From: Crambe crambe
Lineage: Eukaryota > Porifera > Demospongiae > Poecilosclerida > Crambeidae
Assembly (NCBI GenBank): GCA_963924555.1
Contig: OZ004582.1
Span: 2,914,001-2,978,000, forward strand
Reading direction: 5' to 3'
DNA length: 64,000 nucleotides
The position numbers and the translations under genes are program-made. Below, in pieces: positions 33,601 through 43,700 of the stretch (the first letter of the stretch is position 1; the number at the start of each line of letters is the position of its first letter). The notes under the pieces were generated by a model that ran no database searches, was not told where the DNA came from, and saw only the letters and a program-made list of their open reading frames with translations.

Positions 33601-34139
33601 TGTGTCAAAATGGAGACAGACCCACTGAGGACAGAATTTCGGTATCTTCTTGTGCGAGTAGGAAAAGCAGGAAGACTGTGAAGCAATCATAAAATACCAG
33701 AATCTTCAAACAGCTCAGCATCAGATGTAGGACTACAGTCACTAGTTACTTTTAAGAGATTTACTCTGCCATTATTTTATGTAGTTATTATTTTTTTGTG
33801 GTTACACACTGGTGTTAGCAGTTACTGCTATTCCTGTGACCCTTGTTTTCAAACATGAATTTTAAAAAAGCGTCCTGTAAATACTTTCTGATCACTGGCA
33901 AGGAACTCTGCCATATCAATGTCCCTAAATTAATGATGATATGGAGGATGATACTCTTTTTGGTTACTTGAACATAATTATGATCGACATTGTTTCAAGC
34001 TTCAGCAGTGAAGAAATAGAAACATACAGAGACAATTTTAATGAGTATCATCTTTGGAATAATATGTGAGGATGGCCATTCATGCATACCAGGTTCCAAC
34101 TCTTTAACCACTACCTCATACAAGAGGATGGCCAAGGTA

Positions 34140-34300
34140 TTTTATATCCCATGATCAACTAGAATATCTTGGATTTACATGGAGTGAAGCAGCCACTGCA
34201 TTGTTAGGAGTATCACGAATGATGCTGTATAAACGTCGCAGGGAGTACATTGTATGGGATGCTAGAAGACAGAGACTGTACACAACTGCCATGGCCATGT
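34140..34300 (+). pseudogene. Degraded HTH of a second IS3EU-like transposase
   Basis: The frame reads QLEYLGFTWSEAATALLGVS followed by RMMLYKRRREY. It aligns with the helix-turn-helix of the intact-looking transposase at 37.8 kb ([35 protein letters not shown]). Similar organisation but clearly diverged, so this is a separate, older copy within the same element. Its DDE core is not visible after it. Confidence 0.55.
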
Positions 34301-34699
34301 GTGTTTCAGCTGGAAAATTTGGTCCTGCTTAATATGACATAGCTACCTTCACATGTAAGGAGTGATGAGTGATCAGAGTATGGTATTGAGGACAAGGGCT
34401 TAGTTCCTGAAGATGCAGAAGCAGTCACTATTCTGCAACAGAACCAATCAGTAAATAATCATGCTAGCTATTAAGATCTACCAAGATGTTGAATTTATGA
34501 AACAAAAAAACCCTGAATTACTTTAGTAGTATGATCAAATATATAATGTTGTGCCCATAATAATAATGTACATGATTACCCAGTCTCAAGGAACAAACTC
34601 TAGTGTATTTTTGATAAAGCAAGTAGACTGTTAAGCTTGTCCAAGTTGTCTCACGTCTCACTGGAATCGCTGCATGCACATCAGTGAACATCACCACAT

Positions 34700-34915
34700 G
34701 AATCACTACATGCCACCTGGCACATAATCACTGCAAATCACCACATGCTGTCACTGGAATCACTATACATTGAGGGATATAACTGAAATATTGAGATACG
34801 AGGGGTATAAGCGATCTCTACTGAAACATGAGCAATCCAAACATGAGATAAATGAAGTGATATAAGCATGAGATAAATGAGCATAAGCAAAGTAATACTG
34901 AGATGAGGGGTATAA
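34700..34915. repeat. Short interspersed direct repeats
   Basis: Forms of aatcac[ct]acatg(c) recur at 34,701-34,770 and catgagataaatga recurs at 34,840-34,880, with gaggggtata at 34,800 and 34,906. They lie directly after the stop of the HECT gene. No function can be assigned. Confidence 0.4.
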
Positions 34916-34921
34916 CCTTAG

Positions 34922-37620
34922 TTACATAGCATCCATTATCCAGGAGTTTTCATCATCACTAAGTACAGAACTGAGTTCAGCAGAAAAATCAAGATACGAG
35001 AGGTATTCTGATGATAGTTCAAGAGTGTAAGTACATGTGTGGCTGATTGGTCTACGTGCTAAACCAGACAACGTATTGAAGGTAATTTTGATGTCATTCG
35101 ATACACACACCGAACTGCCTGTAACAAACCGCAAAAACCTCTGCACTTCATCAGACCTCATATTTCCAATATACTGCTGTAGATAAGAAAATATTCTAGC
35201 CTGCGATTGATTCAATGCTGTAGGTTCTTCAATCATGCTCAATACTTTGGCTGGAGAGGCTGTCAGAGATTTATAGAGGGAATGGAACTCTGTTAAACTA
35301 AAACTTTTCCAGAATGGAAGATGGACAGACGGAATTCCCCCCTTTATCATTGATATAGCAGTCATTGGTTTTACAAGGAATTCATATTTTACCACCTAAA
35401 GTACTTGCTGTCTCAATGTAATGGGGGTAGGGAGTTGTCTGGAACCATACCGGCTAAACAGATTTATAAGCTTTTCCTGTACACCACTACTAAAAATTGA
35501 TGAAGTAATAGTGAAGCATCCTTTCAAGAATGACGATTCCACAGGACTAATACTGTTAGCAAAGGCTTCCATCAAAATAGAGTCTGAGAGATTGCTAAAA
35601 TCCAAGAGCATAGCCGACAGACAAGGGAATGCAATACGCACTGGCAAGTACCCACACTCAAGAAAACCTTGTGATAAGATGCACCCCAATAATGGATAAA
35701 CTGATATATCAGTTTGTGCATGGATTACCGGAGTCAACTGTGAACTTCCATCAAATGAAATTTGGTATGATGCTTTCCAAAAAGCTGCAAACATATCCCG
35801 ACAAAAACCACCGAAATCAATAGCTTTTTCATTCTCGAACTTGATGCGCAGTGGATGTTCTAGAAAGACTTCTTCGTTACGATAGAGTGCCAAAACTTCA
35901 TTATAAATGTTCTTCCTCTTTAATTCATGACAACTTGGATCCTTGATACCTGGCACTGATAATAGGAAGGCTTTTCTGTGAGCAGCATCTGTAAAATGCG
36001 TACATAAAAATTTTTTTTTTAAAGGTAAAGGGTAGCAGCCAAATAAACACCACACGTACACTGGATGGTTTATTGGAGTTTGAACTGATTCTGATTTTAG
36101 TGTACAAGATAAATGAATTATGAATCCCAAAAAACTGCCTCTAGATAGCTGAGCAATTTTAAGACTTGATGCCTCAGCACTTTGGTGATGAGACGCCCAT
36201 CACAGGGAGCTCACCTTGTGTCTCACACAACTTTAGACAGAGAAGGTAATGGTCGGAAGCACAGTGTGCATTATATGGAGTATAAACTGTATATCTAAAA
36301 TGCACCCACACCCTCCAGGATCAGCTCGCTAGATAAACATTACCTTCCTTGAGTATCACCTTGGACATATCCTGTTCCTGAATGCATGCATGCCAAACAA
36401 TCAGTCTAGGGAATGAAATTACACAGTCAATAAAAGCTTACTTGTGGGTCACATGCACGTACTTACCTAGCTAACGAATTATTCATGATCAGATTGCATG
36501 CACAGTATTTTTAAATGATGCACATCATCTCCAGGTTCTCCCCAGTGAAACTGATCAGAGCAGTGCTTGAATACCACTAAATACATTGTTTTAACCACAT
36601 GAAAGAAAATGGGCCCTGATGTTGCACCTCTCCAACACCTTTCGGGGGAGAACCCTGCACCTAATGTGCCAGGTTTTAAAGCAGAGATATAGGCCTATGT
36701 TTACTGTGGGACTCATTCATGCTCATTGCAATTATGAATCTACCTGCACTGATTCCTCCAATAAGAAATACTGCTCAACCTTTTCACTGTTAGGCAACCG
36801 GAATATTATCTTCATACCACTTCCTTCCTCATTCCTGAAAGCAAATTTCTCTTGCAAGGAGGCTTGCATATGCTCAATTTGCTGCATACAAAGGCAGAGA
36901 TAATTAAGTTTACTGTGGCGCAAGTATAATACATAGTTGCCTAGGCTATACACCACTTCTAGGGATACTCCTTGTTTTGTTCAGTAATGATTACCCTTGG
37001 TTCGAATGTCTTGAGGGGGTGGGGACAGGGATTGTTGGGATTGTCAAATCAGAGATGCTTTTGGATTATACCTGCTTCTTGCATTCTTGCCTCCTGTCCT
37101 TCAGTTGGTCTATATGCAGCGATTCCTGGAAAGCAGCATCCACTACTCCCCAAGGGAAGCAGGGTGAGAGTAAGTTTGCTTGGCTTGACACAAGAGCTTT
37201 TCTTTTTTCGTTTTTGTGATGCAAACACACACTCACTGCCAGGATCAAAGCTGCTTGGTAATTTGGGTAAGGATGGAGATGAAGGGAACAGCTTGCCAAG
37301 GGCAGCTGCTTCAGACTTTGTTGGCTTCGTGACCCTAGACACAGCAGTCAACGTGTGCTGGTGAAGGTTAAAAGACTCGCTCTGAAAGTTAGAAAGTAAC
37401 ACAGAGCCACAACCTCTAAATTAGCTAACCCACTCACTTTGTGGCTCAAACCAGAATTTTCTTCAAGTTTGGGCGACGAGTGTAATCTCATCCCCTCCCT
37501 TAACTTGGCTTGAGTCAGTAACATCCACATACCCCCACTTTTCTGTGCATTTCTGAAGGATGAGCCAGATTGGGATAACTTGGTGTCAACGGGAGCAATG
37601 GCTATATCTCTTCCTGGGCA
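34922..37620 (-). CDS. HECT-type E3 ubiquitin ligase with UBX-like segment, cargo of the IS3EU element
   Basis: Predicted exons on minus: about 37,438-37,620 (AIAPVDTKLSQSGSSFRNAQ), 37,072-37,381 (SSPSLPKLPSSFDPGSECVF, KRKKKSSC), 36,744-36,881 (HMQASLQEKFAFRNEEGSGM, KIIFRLPNSEKVEQYFLLEE, UBX-like), and 34,922-35,988, the HECT domain. All quoted borders have GT and AG. HECT enzymes take ubiquitin from an E2 onto a Cys and pass it to a substrate. The N-lobe shows LRIKFENEKAIDFGGFCRDM; the C-lobe shows RFLRFVTGSS and PISHTCTYTLEL with the catalytic Cys, ending NSWIMDAM. One in-frame TAG at 35,396-35,398 (VL*VVKYEF) splits the domain; a C-to-T change at a Gln codon would explain it. It lies head to head with the transposase. 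An exon between 35,988 and 36,744 may have been missed. Confidence 0.75.
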
Positions 37621-37784
37621 CCTCCTTGCCAGCTAGAGAAGAACACCGATTCCAGTTTCATCCACGTGGCACCACTAGTGGAGGCAGGCAAGAAAGAAGA
37701 AGAGAAAGAGGACATCACGCGACCAAAAAATGGCTGAATTTTAACTGCTGGGTTGGAATAGATTCTTCTCTGAACTAAGATCGT
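37620..37784. promoter_or_regulatory. Likely divergent promoter region of the IS3EU element
   Basis: About 160 bases separate the first recognisable HECT exon (minus) from the transposase frame (plus). A shared promoter here would drive both. No TATA box could be identified with confidence, so this rests on gene arrangement alone. Confidence 0.35.
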
Positions 37785-39040
37785 TGGTAGTATTTTGTGA
37801 TAGGAGACGGGGAAGAGCAGATCGCCAGCTAGCTGTCTATGTCGTTGAAAGACTGCAGATCGCAGCTCAGAATATATCTGCTTTCTTGAATCTGCTGAGG
37901 GAAGGTCAGGTGCAAGAGTTACAAGAGTATGCTCAACAAGTGTATCATTTGATGGAAACCATTCATCAACTGATTTTGGACTGGGAGAGGCATATGGAAA
38001 CTCTAGATGCCCAGATGGAAGAGGTGGCATACCATGCTCCACAAATTCACACTGGACGAAGGGGAAGGCCCAAATTTCACATCACTAGTGACCAGTTGCA
38101 GTATCTACGGTCTCTTTCGTTTTCATGGACAGCCATTAGTTCTCTGTTATGTGTTTCACGAATGACGGTATACCGGTGTAGAAAAGCATATGGTTTGCTT
38201 GGAGAGCGTAGAACTGTCCCAAGTGATTCAGAGTTGAGCGAAGTCATCAGAAGATTACACTCAGGAATGCCAGAACTTGGCCAGACATTGGCCCATGGGA
38301 GAATAAGGGCAATGGGCTATCATGTAACTAGGCAACGCCTAAGGCAGGTAATGAGAGCTCATGATCCCCTCAAGAAGGAAGTATTCATGATTGGAGGGGC
38401 CAGATTTTTGGTGTATTTTTATTAGTGTGTACTATAATTATCTTTTAGATGGGCATCATAAGCTGATTCGCTGGAAACTTGTGACCCATGCTGGCATTGA
38501 TGGGTTCAGCAGAATGGTGGTATATATAAGTTGTTCAGCTAACAACCGGTCCAGCACAGTATATGATCTTTTCATTGAAGCCGTGAGGAGATTTTCTTTA
38601 CCTTCTAGGGTTAGGTCTGACCAAGGGCAAGAAAACCGTCTAATCGCATTACATATGATTCGCTATCGTGGCATTGAACGCCGAAGTATGATCGTGGGCA
38701 GTAGTGTCCACAATCAACGAATCGAACGGTTATGGAGGGACCTGTTTCAGAGTGTGCTGAGATTATACTACAGACTTTTTATTACCTTGAGGCCAGAGGA
38801 CTTCTTGATCCTGTTAATGAACTTGATTTATATTCACTGCATTATGTATATTTGCCAAGAATAAGACGTTCATTGGTGCACTTTCAACAAGGCTGGAATC
38901 ACCATGGAATACGCACAGCTGATAACAAGTCCCCTTACCAGCTTTTCACAGCTGGTGCTTTACAACTTCAGCAGTCAGGAATGTGCGCCTTGGACTTCTT
39001 TTCAGATGCTGATGAGCAGTATGAATTAGCTAATAGCTGA
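37784..39040 (+). CDS. IS3EU-type DDE transposase, broken
   Basis: The N-terminal frame (37,784-38,425) reads [20 protein letters not shown], a helical stretch, [20 protein letters not shown], the helix-turn-helix [20 protein letters not shown], and [20 protein letters not shown]. The catalytic frame (38,391-38,864) reads [20 protein letters not shown] (first Asp), [15 protein letters not shown] (second Asp) and [18 protein letters not shown] (Glu). The end (38,732-39,040) reads [20 protein letters not shown] and [17 protein letters not shown]. The three parts overlap in different frames, so at least two frame changes are needed; a 38-base GT...AG stretch at the first join (38,410-38,447) is too short and out of phase to be a convincing intron. 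The gene ends 160 bases before the right terminal repeat, as expected for an element's own transposase. Confidence 0.75.
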
Positions 39041-39099
39041 TATCACTACAAATTGTTTTTTCTCTTTAATATGAATGCAATGTATTGGACTTACTGCAT

Positions 39100-39160
39100 T
39101 GTATGTTACATAATAAAGGATCACTGGATGTTACATAATAAGTTGCTCTGATGTTACATC
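39100..39160 (-). promoter_or_regulatory. Right subterminal motif cluster (atgttacataataa)
   Basis: Two full forms (39,102-39,116; 39,128-39,141) and one partial form (39,150-39,158), the reverse complement of the motif clustered at the left end of the element. Confidence 0.6.
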
Positions 39161-39199
39161 ACATCCTCTCTCTTGATACATTATTATTATTATTATAAG

Positions 39200-39228
39200 T
39201 AGATTTTTGTTACAAACGGCGTGCCATA
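39200..39228 (-). repeat. Right terminal inverted repeat, 29 bp
   Basis: Starts tagatttttgtt and ends CGGCGTGCCATA; exact reverse complement of the left repeat. Directly preceded by a (TTA)n run at 39,181-39,196. Confidence 0.95.
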
Positions 39229-39234
39229 CTTCCA
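39229..39234. repeat. Target-site duplication CTTCCA, right
   Basis: Six bases directly after the right terminal repeat, identical to 31,118-31,123. Confidence 0.85.
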
Positions 39235-39720
39235 AGTTCTGCTAAAAATGGCAACATCGTCAATGTAGGCTGATATACTGGGGTCTTCTTGAAATATGTG
39301 GTCCATCTCAACTGGTAAATCCTTTGCTTAAGTCGAGTGTGGTGATAAACTCTGCTCGGCTAACTTCCTCCAATAGCTTCCTCCAATAGCTGAAGTATCT
39401 GTCTCCGTCACTTCGTTTAGTCTTCTGTTATCAACACATCTCCATTGGGTTTGGGTACTGGGACAATCGGTGATGCCCAGGGAAGGTCTGATGATTCCAA
39501 TATCTGTACTTCTTCCTTTATCTTCTGCTTCCATCGTTCCGGTAATCTGTAAGGGTAGGTAGATATCGGTTTGGTTGTTCCTGTCTGTATTTTGAATGCT
39601 GTAACATCTGCTTTTCCAGATGTTGAGTCAAATCTTCTTAAAAGTGTCTTCAATTGTTTCTTCTGGTCCTCTTCTAGTTGTAGTCCAACGGTCTTCTTCT
39701 CCTAACAGTGTCTTCTATCT
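39235..39720 (-). mobile_element. Gypsy-type retrotransposon fossil, part right of the IS3EU insertion
   Basis: Minus-strand strings KPISTYPYRLPERWKQKIKE, SSDLPWASPIVPVPKPNGD, CVDNRRLNEVTETD and AYIDDVAIFSRTW are the finger and palm parts of a Ty3/Gypsy reverse transcriptase including the YIDD box. This is the upstream portion of the fossil whose RNase H side lies left of the 8.1-kb element, in the same orientation. The fossil is broken and has no recognised LTR. Confidence 0.75.
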
Positions 39721-39829
39721 TTATCTTTTTTTGAAATGGTGAATCGAAAGTGAATCGAGGTTATCTTCATCCAGGTCAGCTGTTAATGGTGGCGGTGGAT
39801 ACTTGTAGAAGGTGTCTTTTCAGCAAGTT

Positions 39830-40100
39830 CCTAAAGTGAGCTTGGCCTACATGAAAGACATCACAAAGCTTTTAAGCCTTGGTACCAACAAACTTACAAT
39901 AATAATCATGGCCCCAACAGGAGAAGACGGATTGACAGGTAAATGGAATGGACCCTACAAAGTTAAGAAGAAGATTGGACCTATTTGATCAATGCCCAAT
40001 GTAAAGGAAGACAAGGAAAGATTTGCCATTAGCTTTGAATGTCCAAGAGTCAAACTTAATCTCATCTATATCTTTCAAAATAAAATGCTTAGTAGCGAGA
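39830..40100 (+). mobile_element. Possible retroelement integrase C-terminal scrap
   Basis: A plus frame reads EDGLTGKWNGPYKVKKKIGP, which resembles the chromatin-facing end of Gypsy-type integrases (D.L..KW.GPY.V). Short and isolated; a broken fossil if real. It points opposite to the neighbouring Gypsy fossil, so it would be a separate insertion. Confidence 0.35.
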
Positions 40101-40439
40101 TCAGCTGCTGCATAAGGGGTACTGGGTTCCTTTTATGCTTGGGTATCTGGAGGCAAAAGTGGGTGTGGCTGTAGGTGTGGTTAGGAGTTTCCTAACATAT
40201 GTCCAGAGGCAAGCTTACTACTCCGGTACCTTCGTTGGAAACCATGTCCACCGTGCACTTAAGGTGTCATTTTAATATTTAATAAGTGAGTTTAATTATT
40301 ATAATTTATAGCCATCGAACCTTGATATACTTTGCCACTCTATTATCACCATGGCCGAAAACACTGTCCAGTAGCACTGCCACAGAGCAAAAGCACAAAA
40401 AAGTGCTACTTCTATTTGCACTCTCCCAATCAGAAAATC

Positions 40440-40900
40440 TTATCAAGATCTTGGCATGAAATTGTGCAAGATCCATGTAAGATATTTTTCATGGTTCTTG
40501 CTAGATTCATTCAAGATTTTGAAACAAAATCATGCCTGATCTTTCAAAGAATTAGGCATGATACATGCAAGATCTTTCCAAGTAGGCATGCAATTTCTGG
40601 ACAAAATCATACAAGATCTTTCCAAGTAGACATGTAATTTCTGGTCAGAATCATGTTAGATCTTTCCAAAGTAGATATGCTATTTCTGGACAGAATCATG
40701 TAAGATCTTTCCAATTAGGCATGATAGAATCATGTAAGATCTTTCCAAGTAGATATGCTTAACATCTTTCCAAGTAGACATGCAATTTCTTGACAGAATC
40801 ATGTAAGATCTTTCCAAGTAGATATGCTTTTCTGGACAGAATCATGTAATATCTTTCCAAGTAGACATGCAATTTCTGGGCAGAAGCATGTATGATCTTA
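40440..40900. repeat. Minisatellite, about nine units of roughly 45-50 bp
   Basis: The core catgtaagatctttccaagt recurs with the partner atgcaatttctggacagaat. Units vary through small gaps and substitutions. Many units contain a Sau3A-type gatc (agatct). Coding is unlikely, since the frame is not kept. Confidence 0.85.
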
Positions 40901-41047
40901 TGTAGTAGAAACAACGTTACAGAAAGTTCCTTGTGGATAGATCTTCTTCTATTCTTTGTGGAGATACGGATATCGTAGGAGCAGTATTAAGACTAAACCT
41001 TAGTAAGTATAGCCAGCTCAATTTAAGACAAATAACTTCACTTATAA

Positions 41048-42353
41048 ACTGCATTTATGTGTTATAGTTGATATCCATTGACTCATCTCAATCTTCTTCG
41101 AATTTTCCATCATCTCTTTGTCCATCATCTTCTGATAATACACTGACACCTTCCAGCCCTCCTCGTAGTAGTCAGTGGTCCCTTTCAAGCCCCTCACAGA
41201 GTAATCAGCCATCATTTCCTAGCCTTTCCCCTGGTGATCTGCCATTGTCTCCCAGCAGCCACTCTACTCATGATCAGCCACCCATCTTTTCTGGTAGTCA
41301 GCCATCGTCTTCCAGCTCTTCTGATGATCAGCCATTGTCTCCCACCTTTTATGGTGATCAGCCATTGTCTTCTAATGATCAGCCATCGTCTCCCACCTTT
41401 TATGGCAATCAGCCATCGTCTCCCAGTCCTTCTCCCGGTGATCAGCCGTCATCTCCCAGCCCTTCTCCCGGTGATCAGCCGTCGTCTCCCAGCCCTTCTC
41501 CCGGTGATCAGCCGTCGTCTCCCAGCCCTTCTCCCGGTGATCAGCCGTCGTCTCCCAGCCCTTCTCCCGGTGATCAGCCAGCCAGCCCTTCTCCTGGTGA
41601 TCAGCCATCGTCTTCTGGTGATCAGCGATCGTCTTCCTACCCCTCTCCTGATTATCAGCCATTGTCTTACACAATGGGGACATCAGATCCTCTGTCATAT
41701 TTGTTCCCTTATATCCAGAGGCTAACATAACACTTTGTGGAGCACTGTGTTCTATTATGCGGTTTTGTTCTACCAATAAACTTTCATACAATGCCATTGG
41801 TGAATTGCTGAAGTTGTTACACATTCTATGTCCACTATCTTCATCACGATTACCCACAACTTTTTATCAATTTAAGAAATTCTTTCAGCAGTTTAGCCAG
41901 ATTCACAGTCACCAACAAATATGCATAAAATGTAGGAGTAGTGAATGTTCATGTGAAAAGATAGCCACTGAAAACAAAGCCCATCTCATCAACTTGGAAA
42001 TACATAAACCATTGGAAATTATTATTTCACGTAAGAATATAGTGCATAATCAATATGTAGCTAAGTGTAAAGGCACTAAGGCATTACCAGAATTCTCATC
42101 CTTCCCACTATTTGAATCTTTGACATACACAACTCATGCAGGTAACATAGAATATCTACAAGCTAATAGGGAGCTCAATGATAGGCTTGAAGATATCTGG
42201 AGTGGGTCAGCTTTGAAACCTCTTTGTGCTCCAGGTCAACAAGAACATTCAAGAGCCTTGTGCAATGAGCAGACTGAAGACTTACGACTAAACTCTTCAG
42301 CCATTGAACTACGCTACACCAGGACTGCATACAAGAGAATGATGAAAATGTGA
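41048..42353 (+). CDS. Ser/Pro-repeat protein with tnp2-like N-terminal segment (CACTA-type), frame-split
   Basis: The first frame (41,068-41,730) is Ser/Pro-rich with tandem 11-residue units SPSPSPGDQPS (33 bp) at 41,424-41,590. The second frame, open from about 41,680 to 42,353, reads LYPEANITLCGALCSIMRFC, LSYNAIGELLKLLHILCP, RLPTTFYQFKKFFQQF and a Cys-rich stretch (CIKCRSSECSC). The string LYP.A.I.......L......LS..A...LL.LL....P...LP...Y..KKFF with CxxC and CxC matches the N-terminal region of tnp2-type (En/Spm, CACTA) transposases found in corals and sponges. The two frames overlap near 41,700, so one frameshift or a small intron is required. The frame ends at a stop at 42,354; the DDE part is absent, so this is a truncated copy. 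Confidence 0.5.
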
Positions 42354-42667
42354 ATAACAATGGCCTCTGCATTTCAAGTTTATATTTAGGAAGAGCAACT
42401 ATTGGAGGCACCTGTATTAAATTCTTGGTTCTTAACTAGCATTGCCATAGAAATGCCAGCCTAAACAAACACAACTATAGGCAAAGTTTGATGCATTTGG
42501 TGCCATGAAAAGGCCACACCGACATTGTTTGAACCTAAATTTGATGTAGTGAAGGAACATCCACTTAACTAAAGGTGTATTTCTCGATTCCTGCCTAAAC
42601 CCATTTGTAGGTCAAATATAAGGTCCCATTGTAGTATATTTTATTACGAAATTATTGCAAACAGTGG

Positions 42668-42738
42668 ATACCAGGCTCTCTTCTCTCCACCTCGCAAAAT
42701 TTTCTCCACCTCACAAAATAGCCTGGGCACGAGGCTAC
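42668..42738. mobile_element. Relative of the Pack-type element's terminal repeat
   Basis: accaggctctc...agcctgggcacgaggcta follows the layout of the right terminal repeat at 13,613-13,683 (accaggctctc...agcctgggaacgaggcta). The middle differs (two ttctccacctc[ag]caaaa units). It may be a minimal non-autonomous relative or one end of a larger element whose partner I did not find. Confidence 0.5.
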
Positions 42739-42829
42739 CCAAAATTGCAATAAAAAACCGTCCATCCATTAAATAAGTAGGGACCTTCCTCAAATCAGGA
42801 CATCACCAGAAAAAAAGGAGGGAACTTAC

Positions 42830-43700
42830 AGAGAGCAGAATTGAGGCAGGGAGCTGGAGAAGAGAGAATAGTGTAATTTAATAGGAGGAGGCAGCTTCCT
42901 GTACAAAACTATTAGGCTACATAAGAGGGCAGCTGCCTGTTCAGGTTGCTGGTGTTTGAAATTTTAAAATTGGTCAAGTGAGCAAGTTATCACAGATATA
43001 AGAATGGCAAGGTGAACCGCGAATAGACTTTAGCTAAGGTTGAACACTTACGTGGACAACAGAAACAAGCGGGTAGCAGGCAAACAGGACCAGGAGAGAG
43101 ACCGCAATAGCTAGATTTCGCCTAAATTGAGGAACAAAAAATATATTTCAAGGGTAGCTAGCAAAGTTAGTTGCGGTTTTTAGCTTGTATCTAGAATGCT
43201 TACGGGCCAGGAGACTGACAACAGGAAGAGAGAACAGTCCCACAGCAGGAAGAAGCGGAGGGAGACTCAGTGACAGCTACTACACAATGAAATATTCGAG
43301 AGTATCTAGCGACTGTGACAAATTTTGCCTTAGTTATGGTGTATCTAACTAAGGTTGAACACTTACGTGTCAGGAGACTGATAACAGGAACAAGCCGACA
43401 GCTATTGCACGATAAAGTAAATCTTGGTCTTGCCTAAATTGAATGTTAGTTGCGGTTTTTAGCTTGTATCTAGCTACGTTTGAATACTTACCGAGGGAAC
43501 AGTCCCACGCAGGCAAACGGGAGCAACAGCAGCTGACTATAGGAACAAGCCGACGAGGCAACAGTCCCACAGCAGGCAAAAGGGAGCGGGAGAGAGGACT
43601 GACAGCTACTACACAGTGAAATATTTCAGTAGCTAGCTAGTTAGCAAAAGTGACAGACATGTAGTTGCGGTTTTTTGCTTGCAGACAGCGAGGCCCCAAC
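42830..43700. repeat. Imperfect tandem block with units of about 280-340 bp
   Basis: gttgcggtttttagcttg recurs at 43,170, 43,449 and 43,664. cccacagcaggcaaaagggag and cccacagcaggaagaagcgga with gacagctactacaca recur at about 43,238 and 43,568. gaacacttacgtg recurs at 43,044 and 43,361. Order is kept between copies. No coding was recognised. It directly precedes the large palindrome. Confidence 0.6.

Larger units (their letters stand above)
31124..39228 (+). mobile_element. Complete-ended IS3EU-type DNA transposon, 8.1 kb, with HECT ligase cargo
   Basis: Perfect 29-bp terminal inverted repeats (31,124-31,152; 39,200-39,228) begin TATGGCACGCCG and are bounded by the 6-bp duplication CTTCCA. 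Terminal TAY and a 6-bp duplication are the hallmarks I recall for the IS3EU superfamily, whose transposases resemble bacterial IS3. Inside the ends, forms of TTATTATGTAACAT occur several times on the left and in reverse complement on the right. Gene content: a DDE transposase on plus (37,784-39,040), a HECT-domain ubiquitin ligase on minus (34,922 to about 37,620) in divergent orientation, and in the left half a LINE 3' fragment and a second degraded HTH from a related transposase. Perfect terminal repeats point to youth, but both genes carry disruptions. It is inserted in a Gypsy fossil. Confidence 0.85.

Noticed and set aside
37602-38042. Minus-strand open frame over the start of the IS3EU transposase
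   Set aside because: The plus strand has clear family motifs over 37,784-38,042. Only the part below about 37,620 is likely to be minus coding (HECT first exon).
38410-38447. A 38-base intron joining the two transposase frames
   Set aside because: It has GT and AG ends but is shorter than a workable intron and does not restore the frame, so a frameshift is more likely.
41234-41725. Alternative long frame through the 33-bp repeat (LPVISRRLPALL)
   Set aside because: It is open only because the unit is a multiple of three. The Ser/Pro frame has a more protein-like start.
41372-41857. Minus-strand frame through the same repeat (ADHREKGWETT)
   Set aside because: A by-product of the repeat read backwards; the non-repetitive flanks favour the plus strand.
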